From: Micromonospora_G sp044458865
Lineage (GTDB): Bacteria; Actinomycetota; Actinomycetes; Mycobacteriales; Micromonosporaceae
DNA: 64,000 nucleotides
Direction: 5' to 3'
NCBI RefSeq assembly: GCF_044458865.1
Contig: NZ_JBITIH010000014.1
Location: 62,001-126,000 of the forward strand
Below, piece after piece: positions 9,501 to 17,016 of the stretch. The stretch's first letter is position 1, and the number at the start of each line of letters is the position of its first letter. A program made the translations under genes and the position numbers. Under the pieces are notes generated by a model, which was not told where the DNA came from, searched no databases, and saw only the letters and a program-made list of their open reading frames with translations.

Positions 9501-10584
9501 GCTGTACGCGAGCCTGTTCACCCCGGTCTGGCTGCGTGCGCTGGGTATGCGGGTCGGGCGTCGGGTCGAGGCGTCGACCGTGCTCGCGCTGCCCGCGATG
9601 ACCACCATCGGTGATGGCGCGTTCCTCGCCGACGACACCATGGTCGCCTCGTACGAGCTGGGTGGGGGTTGGCTGCGTCTCGGCGCCGCCCGGGTAGGCA
9701 AGCGGGCGTTTCTCGGCAACTCGGGCATGACCGCACCCGGCCGTGCCGTACCCAAGCGGGGGCTGGTCGGCGTGCTGTCAGCCACGCCGAAGGGGGCCAA
9801 GGCGGGCAGCTCGTACCTTGGTATGCCGCCGATGAAGCTGCCGCGCACGGTGAAGCAGGGTGACCAGAGCCGGACGTTCGAGCCGCCGGCGCGGTTGATG
9901 GTGGCCCGTGCCCTCGTCGAACTGTGCCGCGTCATCCCGGTGATGTGTACGGTCGCGCTCGCCGTCGTGACCCTCGCCGCGTTCGAGGTGCTCACCGCCG
10001 GCTACGGGTACGTCGCCGCACTCGTCGCGGGCGGTGCGTTGTTGCTTGCCGCCGGTCTCGCCGCCGGTGTCGTCGCCGCCTTGGCGAAGTGGGTGCTGGT
10101 GGGTGCTTTCCGGGTCCGGGAGCGCCCGCTGTGGAGCGGGTTCGTGTGGCGTAACGAGCTCGCCGACACCTTCGTCGAGGTCCTCGCCGTGCCGTGGCTC
10201 GCCGGCGCGGTCGGAGGCACGCCGCTGATGAACCTCTGGTTGCGCTCCCTCGGCGCGCGGATCGGTCGCGGGGTGTGGTGCGAGACCTACTGGTTGCCGG
10301 AGACCGACCTGATCAGGATCGGTGACGGCGCTGCCGTCAACCGTGGCTGCGTCGTGCAGACGCACCTGTTCCATGATCGGATCATGCGTATGGACCGGGT
10401 GACCCTCGGGGAGGGGGCGACGCTCGGCCCGCACGGGATCGTGCTGCCCGGGGCGACGGTGGGGGAGCACGCCACGATCGGGCCGGCGTCACTCGTCATG
10501 GCTGGTGAGACGGTGCCGGGCGGAAGCCGTTGGCTGGGCAACCCGATTGCCGCCTGGGCGGTGGGCGGGACGCGTCGGGGATGA
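6550..10584 (+). CDS. Pls/PosA-type membrane-bound single-module peptide synthetase
   Basis: 1344 residues. An adenylation domain (about 75-560) carries A3 (FTSGSTGRPKG), A5 (NTYGPTEATVV), A7 (YRSGDLV), A8 (VKLGGRRIELGEVDAAL) and A10 (PTRTSGKVDRAALP). A thiolation domain follows with the phosphopantetheine serine in GGGSSLSA (near 587). After that come about six membrane helices alternating with three hexapeptide-repeat (left-handed beta-helix) soluble domains (roughly 760-860, 1010-1110 and 1240-1335). There is no condensation or thioesterase domain. This is the architecture of epsilon-poly-lysine synthetase Pls and delta-poly-ornithine synthetase PosA, which make homopolymers of basic amino acids iteratively. 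The amino acid used here is unknown. The start at 6550 has GGAGGG 7 bp upstream. The stop overlaps the next gene. Confidence 0.88.
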   Translation: MRVYLAGVDDRTENPGALIGPVEAPAAGPVEAPAAGPVEALSAGTGEALRPGIVAPTVAPDVPLAVYPGQAAPTARTLLDILSQTARRHPHAPAVDDGATLLSYRDLEARVDELRERMVLTGIGVGDRVGVRAPSGTVGLYVSILAVLAAGAAYVPVDADDPDERAELVFTEADVCAVIGPDETLVARHAPGGQARRPGPDDDAWIIFTSGSTGRPKGVAVTHRAAAAFVDAEAGLFLLDEPIGPGDRVLAGLSVAFDASCEEMWLAWRHGACLVAAPRSLVRTGTDLGPWLVEQRITIVSTVPTLATLWPVEALDNVRLLIFGGEACPPELVERLAVEDREVWNTYGPTEATVVACAARLTGDGPVRIGLPLDGWELVVVDARGEVVPMGEVGELVIGGVGLARYLDAAKDAEKFTALPALGWPRAYRSGDLVRAEPEGLLFVGRADEQVKLGGRRIELGEVDAALQALPGVAGAAAAVRVARHGNQLLVGYVVPAPGEGFDKATAVERLRDVLPAALVPLIATVEALPTRTSGKVDRAALPWPLPELEATAAVLRLEGTEAWLAECWGEILGVAPSGPDDDFFAGGGSSLSAAQLLTLLRDRYPGASVSDVYQHPTLRALARRLDDFQVAQAPTRTVRPTPRRTGLVQTLLMLPLFGVVGLRWVVALAAINGVLALSGSYPWAPTVSWWWVLVGWLLVVSPPGRIAIAAGGARLLLSRLRPGSYPRGGGVHLRLWAAERLVTASGATNLAGVWNTYYARALGVKIASGVDLHSLPPVTGMLRLGQGAAIEPEVDLSGYWVDGDVVHIGRIRIDADASVGARSTLMPGARIGKRAEVAPGSCVLGSVPAGQRWAGVPATRSGKAARRWPQRRPDRAGRWALAYGLTSLALGFLPMIAAVPGLLTLGWFLRGATTVQTALVRGLAGVPLATVLGMAAYALLVLLFVRALSIGLRAGYHPVHSRVAWQAWATERLMNLARVGLFPLYASLFTPVWLRALGMRVGRRVEASTVLALPAMTTIGDGAFLADDTMVASYELGGGWLRLGAARVGKRAFLGNSGMTAPGRAVPKRGLVGVLSATPKGAKAGSSYLGMPPMKLPRTVKQGDQSRTFEPPARLMVARALVELCRVIPVMCTVALAVVTLAAFEVLTAGYGYVAALVAGGALLLAAGLAAGVVAALAKWVLVGAFRVRERPLWSGFVWRNELADTFVEVLAVPWLAGAVGGTPLMNLWLRSLGARIGRGVWCETYWLPETDLIRIGDGAAVNRGCVVQTHLFHDRIMRMDRVTLGEGATLGPHGIVLPGATVGEHATIGPASLVMAGETVPGGSRWLGNPIAAWAVGGTRRG
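6607..6678 (+). repeat. three 24-nt repeats in the synthetase N-terminus
   Basis: Three consecutive 24-nt units (6607-6630, 6631-6654, 6655-6678) encode GPVEAPAA, GPVEAPAA and GPVEALSA. They form an acidic, alanine-proline-rich extension ahead of the adenylation domain, which probably varies in length between strains. Confidence 0.8.
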
Positions 10585-11912
10585 GCGCGAGGCACCTTTC
10601 ACGGGGGTCGGTCAGCGGTACCCCACTGGACCCGTACCTGCCCGACCACGGCAACGCTGGCTACCGGACAGACCACTACGACCTTGAGCTGGACTACCGG
10701 ACCGGACCCGGACGGCTCTCCGGGCAGGCGACGATCTCCGCGACGACGGACCGTAACCTGACGGAGTTCAGCCTGGACCTCGGCAGGTTCCGGGTCGACC
10801 GGGTCCTGGTCGACGGCGCGGAGGTCCGCTACCGTCACCATGCCGGCAAGCTGCGGATCAAGCCGGCGGCGCCGCTACCCGCTGGCACGCCGTTCACGGT
10901 CACGGTGCGGTACGCCGGCGAACCCCGACCGATCCCCTCCCGCTGGGGTGACCTCGGGTGGGAGCGGATCGACGACGGGGCACTCGTGGCGAGCCAGCCG
11001 ACGGGAGCACCGTCCTGGTTTCCGTGCAACGACCACCCGGGCGACAAGGCCACCTACCGGATCGCGGTGACCGCCGGCTCGCGCTACTCCGTCATCGCCA
11101 ACGGTGCCCTCGTCTCACACGTGACCGGACCCCACTCGACCACGTGGGTGTACGAGCAGAACGCGCCGATGTCCAGCTATCTCGCGACCGTCCAAATCGG
11201 ACGTTATCACCTGATCGGCTTCGATGCCGGTCCGGTCACTCAGCGTGCCGCCGTACCGTCGCGTCTGCTCACCGCCGCCAGGCACGACTTCGGGCGACAG
11301 TCGGAGATGATGACGACGTTCGAGCGCCTGTTCGGCCCGTACCCGTTCGGGGAGTACACGGTCGTGGTGGTCGACGAGGCCCTGGAGGTGCCGGTCGAGG
11401 CCCACGGTCTGTCGGTCTTCGGTGCCAACCACGTCGACGGACGGCGCGGGTTCGAGCGACTCGTCGCCCACGAACTGGCGCACCAGTGGTTCGGTAACAG
11501 CCTGACCGTCGCCGACTGGCGCCACATCTGGCTCAACGAGGGGTTCGCGAAGTACGCGGAGTGGCTGTGGTCGGAACTGTCCGGCGGGGCACCGGCCGGC
11601 GCGCACGCGGCACAGTCGTGGGCCATGGTGGCGGCGTTGCCCCAGGACCTGCGGGTAGCCGATCCTGGGGTGCGGCGGATGTTCGACGACCGGGTGTACC
11701 AGCGTGGCGCGCTCGCCCTGCACGCCCTGCGCCTGGCCATCGGTGACGAGCCGTTCGTCGCCCTGCTCCGAGAGTGGACGCGGGCACACCAGCACGCGAC
11801 GGTGACCACCGGAGAGTTTGTCGCCTTGGCGCAGCGGCACTCGTCGCGGCCACTTGATGGGCTGTTCGCCGCGTGGCTGTACGAGCGGCCGCTGCCGCCG
11901 CTGCCGTCCTGA
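10581..11912 (+). CDS. M1-family zinc metallopeptidase
   Basis: 443 residues. The ATG at 10581 overlaps the synthetase stop (ATGA), so translation is coupled. Zinc ligands are His297 and His301 in HELAHQWFG and Glu320 in NEGFAKYAEW, the M1 HExxH-X18-E pattern. The exopeptidase motif region reads AHGLSVFG. The length is that of short bacterial M1 enzymes without the large C-terminal helical domain. No signal peptide is visible. Placement behind a Pls-like synthetase suggests it trims, degrades or gives self-protection against the peptide polymer; this is inference, supported by zinc peptidases being known as poly-lysine degrading enzymes in producers. Confidence 0.88.
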   Translation: MSARHLSRGSVSGTPLDPYLPDHGNAGYRTDHYDLELDYRTGPGRLSGQATISATTDRNLTEFSLDLGRFRVDRVLVDGAEVRYRHHAGKLRIKPAAPLPAGTPFTVTVRYAGEPRPIPSRWGDLGWERIDDGALVASQPTGAPSWFPCNDHPGDKATYRIAVTAGSRYSVIANGALVSHVTGPHSTTWVYEQNAPMSSYLATVQIGRYHLIGFDAGPVTQRAAVPSRLLTAARHDFGRQSEMMTTFERLFGPYPFGEYTVVVVDEALEVPVEAHGLSVFGANHVDGRRGFERLVAHELAHQWFGNSLTVADWRHIWLNEGFAKYAEWLWSELSGGAPAGAHAAQSWAMVAALPQDLRVADPGVRRMFDDRVYQRGALALHALRLAIGDEPFVALLREWTRAHQHATVTTGEFVALAQRHSSRPLDGLFAAWLYERPLPPLPS

Positions 11913-11996
11913 CCGGCTGCGGTTGTCGTCACGTCCGAATCAGTGGTCGAATCCGGGGTTTCCGGGCCGCCACGACATCAGTGAGGTTGCCGGTCC

Positions 11997-12449
11997 GTGC
12001 AGGTCATCGAGTACGCGGAAAGTGCCCACACCGCCGGAGTGGGCGCTGTGTTGGGTTCGCTCGGCTGGGAGCAGCGCTACGTCGACGGGCAGCTCGGCGC
12101 GGTGGCGCGGTTGGCGCTTTCGTCTGACGGATGCGTCTACGTCGCCACAGCGGACGGGCACGTGATCGGTTACGTGTCGGCAGTGCTGGCACGGTGGAAC
12201 ATGTTGGGTCAGATTCACGGGCTGGCCGTGGATCCCGGCGCCCGTCGGGGCGGCGTCGCCCGGGCGTTGGTCACCGCGGCCGAGGGGTATCTCCGTTCGC
12301 ACGGCGCCCGCGGCGTACACGTGGACACCCCGGTCGACAACCTGCTTGGTCGGGGCTTCTACGAGGCAATGGGGTTCACGCAGGACTACGTCATGAGCCG
12401 CTACTACGCCGATGATCTCGATGGGGTGACGTACGTCCGCTTCTACTGA
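11997..12449 (+). CDS. GNAT-family N-acetyltransferase
   Basis: 150 residues from a GTG. The acetyl-CoA binding segment reads IHGLAVDPGARRGGVARALV, matching motif A of GNAT enzymes (V-x-P-x-x-R-x-x-G-V/I-A). The end is FYEAMGFTQDYVMSRYY, the usual family ending. The substrate is unknown. It is followed by a hairpin and a convergent SDR gene. Confidence 0.8.
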   Translation: MQVIEYAESAHTAGVGAVLGSLGWEQRYVDGQLGAVARLALSSDGCVYVATADGHVIGYVSAVLARWNMLGQIHGLAVDPGARRGGVARALVTAAEGYLRSHGARGVHVDTPVDNLLGRGFYEAMGFTQDYVMSRYYADDLDGVTYVRFY

Positions 12450-12507
12450 GGGCACTGTCTCGGCCACCGACCCGTCCTCAATCATCGAGGGCTCCGCGTA
12501 GCCCGGC

Positions 12508-12540
12508 GGGTGGCCGGAAGGGGCCACCTCCCGGCCACCC
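12508..12540. terminator. bidirectional hairpin between GNAT and SDR genes
   Basis: A perfect 10-bp stem (GGGTGGCCGG against CCGGCCACCC) with a 13-nt loop in the 207-bp interval between convergent genes. Confidence 0.5.
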
Positions 12541-12656
12541 CGGACGCCGACCGTCAGGATGCCAGCCCACCGCCGGCCCACTACCCCGTTTCTCGGGTGT
12601 TCCGGACGGGTGGCCAGCGCTCGCGCGATTCCGGCGGATGGATCATCGTCCACCCG

Positions 12657-13367
12657 TCAGCCGGCTGCGGGAGCCAGGTAGTAGAAGGCGCTCGGGTCCG
12701 CGGCGAGTGACGCCTTCACGTGGGCGCTCCACTCGTCGGCTACGACCTCCAGTTTGCCGGCCTCGATGCCGTCGAGGGCGAGCCGGACGATCTCCGCAGG
12801 GTCCATCTTGTCGCCGTCGTACCCGGCCGACATGTCGGTGTCGGCGGCGCCGAGATGCAGACCGGTCACCAGTGTTCCCTGTCCGGCCAGTTCGATCCGG
12901 ATTCCGTTGGTGAGGCTCCAGCCGGCTGCCTTTCCCACGCCGTACGCGTTGGCGCCGTCGTAGGAGAACCAGGACATCGCGGAGAGTACGTTGAGGATCG
13001 CTCCACCGCCGTTGCCGGCGAGCACCGGCGCGAAGGCTCGTGCCATGCCGAGTGGACCGTAGAAGTGGGTGGCGAGCTCCAACCGGATCTTGGCCAGATC
13101 GCCGTCGACCAGGTTCGTCCAGGTGTTGACCCCCGCGTTGTTGATCAGCAGGGTGGTGTCGGGCGCCGCTGCGGCAACCGTTTCGATCGCCTCCTGGTCG
13201 GTGATGTCCAGGCGCAGTCTCTCGACGCCGGGGGTGTCGATCAGCTCCGGATCGCGGGCGGTGGCGTACACCTTTGCCGCGCCTCGCTTGAGCAGTTCCT
13301 CGGTGAAATGCCGGCCGATGCCACGGTTGGCGCCGGTGACGAGCGCGATCGAACCAGAGATCCGCAT
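12657..13367 (-). CDS. short-chain dehydrogenase/reductase
   Basis: 236 residues. Nucleotide-binding TGANRGIG (residues 11-18), DIT before the adenine pocket, LLINNAG, and the catalytic S/YxxxK region (VLSAMSWFSYDGANAYGVGKAA) define a classical SDR. The substrate is unknown. It is divergent from a MerR-type gene, with a palindrome in the shared 107-bp promoter region, so it is probably the regulator's target. Confidence 0.85.
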   Translation of the reverse strand: MRISGSIALVTGANRGIGRHFTEELLKRGAAKVYATARDPELIDTPGVERLRLDITDQEAIETVAAAAPDTTLLINNAGVNTWTNLVDGDLAKIRLELATHFYGPLGMARAFAPVLAGNGGGAILNVLSAMSWFSYDGANAYGVGKAAGWSLTNGIRIELAGQGTLVTGLHLGAADTDMSAGYDGDKMDPAEIVRLALDGIEAGKLEVVADEWSAHVKASLAADPSAFYYLAPAAG

Positions 13368-13414
13368 GAGTTCCTCCGATGGGGTGGGGCTCCGTACGCG
13401 AGTTACGCTAGAAC

Positions 13415-13430
13415 CTCACGTGGACGTGAG
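13415..13430. promoter_or_regulatory. MerR-type operator in the SDR/MerR divergent promoter
   Basis: CTCACGTGGACGTGAG is a perfect 7-bp inverted repeat with a 2-bp centre. It lies 45 bp before the MerR start and 48 bp before the SDR start, between TTACGC (13403) and GATACA (13430), as expected for MerR-family promoters with long spacers. Confidence 0.55.
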
Positions 13431-13474
13431 ATACAAGTCGAATGTGGTCGGCGTCACCCCTCAAGGGAGGAACC

Positions 13475-13897
13475 ATGCGGATCGGTGAACTCGCCACGAA
13501 GTCAGGGGTGTCCGTACGGGCCCTGCGTTACTACGAGGAACAGGCCCTCCTGATCCCGGAGCGCAGCAGTGGTGGTCAGCGCCACTACCCCGACAGCGCC
13601 GTCGACCGCGTGCACCTGATCCAGACGCTGTACGCCGCCGGCCTGCCCAGCAGGACCATCCTCGACCTGCTGCCCTGCGTGGACGCGAAAGTGAACACCC
13701 CGCAGTCCCGCGCCCTGTTACGCGTCGAACGTGACCGCATCGACCACCAGATCGGCCAGCTCACCCGGGCCAGGGATCGCCTCGACGACGTCATCGCCTT
13801 CAGTGAGAGCCCGGCCAGCGGCTGCACCCTGGTGGACGGTGGCGCCTCCATGGAATACGGAGGCGCACACACATTGGCGGTTTCGCGGACTGGGTAA
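13475..13897 (+). CDS. MerR-family transcriptional regulator
   Basis: 140 residues. The N-terminal winged helix begins MRIGELATKSGVSVRALRYYEEQALL, the family signature, followed by GGQRHYPDSAVDRVHLI and a coiled-coil dimerisation helix (ARDRLDDVIAF). The C-terminal tail is short, so any effector pocket is small. The ATG at 13475 has GGAGG at 13466-13470. It probably controls itself and the divergent SDR. Confidence 0.85.
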   Translation: MRIGELATKSGVSVRALRYYEEQALLIPERSSGGQRHYPDSAVDRVHLIQTLYAAGLPSRTILDLLPCVDAKVNTPQSRALLRVERDRIDHQIGQLTRARDRLDDVIAFSESPASGCTLVDGGASMEYGGAHTLAVSRTG

Positions 13898-14257
13898 CGG
13901 GGAGCAGGACCACGGTGTGTGGGTGCTCAGATGGCTCAACTCTGCATCATCTCGGGTCGCACTCGACAACTCGCCGGCATGCTCGGCGGCCTCACTTGAG
14001 GCGGCCCCGCCGCCCGCCAACAACGCCGCACCCTCAACACACCTGACTGACACATGCGAAACGCGCTCTCGGTCGGCTGTATCGGACGGACGCCGACCAG
14101 GCTGCCGCCTGAGCGCGCGACGAGGGCCGGGGGACGAGAGTGCCTCTCGGGGCACCCCCCCGTCACCCGGCCCTGTCGGGCGCGGAGATGCAAGATCGTC
14201 AACGCGAAAGCGTCAAGAGTAGGCGGCGCTATGCCGACTGAAGAACCGGCGTTGCGG
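13898..14257. other. intergenic region without a visible gene
   Basis: No supported gene, clear promoter or strong hairpin seen. It separates MerR from the convergent beta-trefoil gene. Confidence 0.4.
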
Positions 14258-14776
14258 CTAGTTGGTCACGTCCAGAAGGAATTTCTCGTGGCCGCCGCCG
14301 TTGGCATTGAACTGACAGTTGACGATCCCGCTGCCAGAATCGGTGGGGGCCGTCACCCCGGAGCCGACCAGGCGCAGGTACGCGTTCGGAAAGGCCGTAG
14401 CCGACTCGAAGGAGAACGAACCGTCCGCCTGCGCGTGAAGCTTGAACTTCTCGTAGGGCTCCGCGCCGAACTGGCAGTTGACCGTCCCACCGCCGGGCCC
14501 CGAGGTGACGGCCGGCAACCCGGCACCGTCCATGCGGAGATACACGTTCGCGAAGGCCACCGACTCGAAGGAGTACGAGCCGTCCCCATTCGCGCGAAGC
14601 CTGAACTTCTCCAGGGGGCCCGCACCGAATTGACAGTTGACCTTCCCGCCGCCGGAGCCGGTGAAGGTCGTCACCCCGGCGCCGTCCATGCGCAGATACA
14701 CATTCGGAAAGAACGTCGACTGGATCGTGATCGGCTTGTTTCCGAGCGCCGCGAAGTCCGGTACTGACAACGGCAT
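14258..14776 (-). CDS. three-repeat beta-trefoil (fascin-like) protein
   Basis: 172 residues built of three repeats of about 50 residues, each with PNVYLRMDGAG-like and KVNCQFGAGPLEKFRL-like strands (PNVYLRMD / ANVYLRMD / PNAYLRLV and VNCQFG / VNCQFG / VNCQFN). Three such repeats form one beta-trefoil. No signal peptide, so it acts in the cytosol or leaves by another route. Beta-trefoils of this type bind sugars or proteins, but no specific ligand can be named. A strong AGGAGGAG lies 10 bp before the ATG, so high expression is plausible. The gene is solitary. Confidence 0.75.
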   Translation of the reverse strand: MPLSVPDFAALGNKPITIQSTFFPNVYLRMDGAGVTTFTGSGGGKVNCQFGAGPLEKFRLRANGDGSYSFESVAFANVYLRMDGAGLPAVTSGPGGGTVNCQFGAEPYEKFKLHAQADGSFSFESATAFPNAYLRLVGSGVTAPTDSGSGIVNCQFNANGGGHEKFLLDVTN

Positions 14777-15578
14777 GTGGTCATCTCCTCCTGTAGGGGA
14801 TACTCACGATAACCAGACCGTCGCAGAGAGATAAGGGTCGATGCTTGGCGCGAGCCGAACGTAACGACGATCGTGGATGGATGCGGCGAAACCCGAAATT
14901 GACCTAAATGCTCACATCATCGCGATCCAGAGGGGACGGTGGCATCTGATCGCAAATGTCCGAGTCGCGGCACAATCACCGGAATCGCGGAAGCGTACGG
15001 CCCATGGGCGCGGCGGCGTTCTCGCGACTGTTCAAGACTTTCCTGTCACATCTATCCAGTGTGGTCGTTGATGCGGTCGAACTGTCTGTGGTGACCTTCG
15101 CTGAACTGCTTGTTGCGCTGCCGTGGTGGAACCGCGCTTGGCGCGTCACCCAGGTAGGGCCCGCCTACCTGTGCGAGACTCCGAAGAAGGAAGGCGGGCA
15201 GGGAGTCGTCGAGGTGCCCTTGCTTGGAATGGCACGCGGCGGTGCTGCGGATACCTTGCCGTTTCGGGCCGGGTGCGGTTTGAAGATGATCGGCTGATCC
15301 GATTTCAAGCGAAGCTTGGTGACGTGGTCATCGGGCCGAGTTCCGTAGCTGCCGGGGAGCCGGAGCCGCATCCCTTCGGAATTGTCTTCAGCAGGCTGAT
15401 GGACCTGTCCGGAATCGCTGTCAGGGTGATGGCCAGGGGCAGCTACCGGTCATACTCGACGATCAGAGGGCTCCGTGGTGGGTACCTCAATCCGCATCGC
15501 TCGGAAAGCGAAGGTAGCGAGAGTTGGCTCGTGGCATGGCCGGTCACGGCGGTCCTCCGCAGAGTTACATCTCATCCG
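14777..15578. other. gene-poor stretch with one doubtful reading frame
   Basis: Base composition is lower in GC than the neighbours. A frame at 14956-15297 (113 residues, with a hydrophobic middle FLSHLSSVVVDAVELSVVTF and a PWWNRAW motif) and an overlapping frame ending at 15584 could be parts of one damaged gene. Third-position GC is only moderate and no family is recognised. I do not call a gene. Confidence 0.3.
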
Positions 15579-15619
15579 TCATGACCAGCCGTCGCTGATC
15601 TTGTGACGGCTGGTCATGA
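15579..15619. terminator. large perfect inverted repeat, bidirectional terminator
   Basis: Arms of 15 bp (TCATGACCAGCCGTC at 15579-15593 and its exact complement at 15605-15619) flank an 11-nt loop. It lies 187 bp beyond the 3' end of the minus-strand hydrolase gene. Confidence 0.6.
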
Positions 15620-15805
15620 TCTCGCAGAGGTCAGGCCGGACACCAGCAGCAGAACTCCGCCTCGACCGTCTGGTACCACCGATGGTCGGTACCGCCATGG
15701 TCGGGGCTGCCGGATAGCCGTCGAGGAGGGCCTCGGGGCCTGTCCCGATGAGTGGCGTCCTGGCCGACGGCTCCTATCGCCTGTTCCCGGCCTTACGGCC
15801 GAGCC

Positions 15806-16531
15806 TCACTTCAGGTGCCGGGCGAAGAACCGGTTCCCGTCGTCCCCCTCGAACTGTGGGACGCCGGTGTGCCCACCCATGTTGGCGTGCAGCGTCTTCT
15901 CCTTGGAGCCGAAGGCGTCGAACAGGTCCAGGGCCAGTTGCCGGTCGTTGCCTTCGTCGTCCCACTGCAACAGGACCTGCAGTGGAATGGTGACCTGCCG
16001 GGCCTCCTCGAAAATGGTGCGGGGCACGAAACTCCCGGCGAACAGAAGGGCGGCCGAGATACGCGGTTCGATCACCGCCAGCCGCGTGCCGATGGCGATC
16101 ACTCCTCCCGCGTACCCGACCCGGCCGGCGATCTCGGGCAACGAGAGGAGGGCGTCCAGAGCGGCCTGCCATTCCGGGACAGCCTTTTCGACCAGTGGGA
16201 GGACGAGGCGGTTGACGATCTCGTCGTTGACCGGCTCGCCGGCTTCCAGCGCCCGGTGCAGGTCGGCGCGGGCCGCCTCAGCGGCGGCGGACCGGGGCCG
16301 GTCACCGCTTCCGGGGAGCTCGATGGTGGCCGAGGCGAAGCCCTCCGCCGCGGAGTGCCGGGCCCGGGCCACCAGTCGGGGGTACATCTTCTGGAGTCCG
16401 CCGGGGTGGCCGAGCAGGATCAGCGGCGCCGGTGCGGATTCGGGCGTCCACAGGACGCCGGGGATTTTGCCGAGGATGAATTCGCGTTCGAGGACGCCGT
16501 CGTCGAGACGCTGTTCAGAAGTGAACTGCAT
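15806..16531 (-). CDS. alpha/beta-hydrolase fold protein without a visible nucleophile serine
   Basis: 241 residues. The fold is shown by PLILLGHPGG (oxyanion loop), ASATIELPGSGDR, and late strands VTIPLQVLLQWDDEGNDR (acid) and HANMGGHTGVPQFEGD (histidine). The position where relatives have a GxSxG elbow reads RVGYAGGVIAIGTRLAVIEPRI, with no serine, so hydrolase activity is doubtful. It might be a non-catalytic or binding protein, or use another residue. A short frame with a perfect Shine-Dalgarno lies just upstream (16577-16627). Confidence 0.7.
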   Translation of the reverse strand: MQFTSEQRLDDGVLEREFILGKIPGVLWTPESAPAPLILLGHPGGLQKMYPRLVARARHSAAEGFASATIELPGSGDRPRSAAAEAARADLHRALEAGEPVNDEIVNRLVLPLVEKAVPEWQAALDALLSLPEIAGRVGYAGGVIAIGTRLAVIEPRISAALLFAGSFVPRTIFEEARQVTIPLQVLLQWDDEGNDRQLALDLFDAFGSKEKTLHANMGGHTGVPQFEGDDGNRFFARHLK

Positions 16532-16576
16532 GGTCGTGCCTTTCGGGAGTGCTCCTGAGCGGCGCTCCCGGACGAC

Positions 16577-16627
16577 CTATCGCCCGACCGTGACCCCAGA
16601 GGGGAGCACCCATGTCGAAACGTTCAC
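16577..16627 (-). CDS. possible 16-residue leader peptide upstream of the hydrolase gene
   Basis: GTG at 16627 opens a 16-codon frame (VNVSTWVLPSGVTVGR) ending 45 bp before the hydrolase start. AGGAGGT at 16635-16641 is seven bases upstream, one of the strongest ribosome binding sites in the window. It could be a translated leader. The same frame is open further upstream to 16774, so it could also be the tail of a longer but unlikely protein. Confidence 0.25.
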   Translation of the reverse strand: MNVSTWVLPSGVTVGR

Positions 16628-17016
16628 GGGTACCACCTCCTCGGTCTCTTGCACGGCCTTCGGCAAACTAGCAGCGGTCGCCGTGATCCGCCAAACGTGT
16701 TTCTCTACAGGCTGCGTGGCCGGACGCCGGGGAGGCCGTACGCGGTTACGGTGCGATGTGAGCTCACCGATCACATCCGACGGCGTGGCCCGCGTTCCCT
16801 TCCTGGGTCCCGCCCTGGTCGAGTAGGTCGTGGACCTGTTGCCACCGCTGCCGGGCGGTCACGGCCCGCTGGCCCCCGCCACGTTGTCGCGCTGGCATCG
16901 CAACCTGATCTCGCGGCGGTGGACGTCCCCGAGGCGGCGGCGGGGAGCGTCGGGACGGATCTGCCGCCGCGAGGCGGTGATGCGGACCGTTCGGGATGAG
17001 GCCATAGATATTCGGG
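16628..17016. other. intergenic region
   Basis: No supported gene. It holds the promoter region of the minus-strand hydrolase and the tail side of the iron transport operon. No convincing terminator for that operon was seen. Confidence 0.4.

Noticed and set aside
14956..15584. Two overlapping plus-strand frames in the low-GC stretch
   Set aside because: Moderate codon bias only, and no ribosome binding site or recognised domain; noted as a doubtful region instead.
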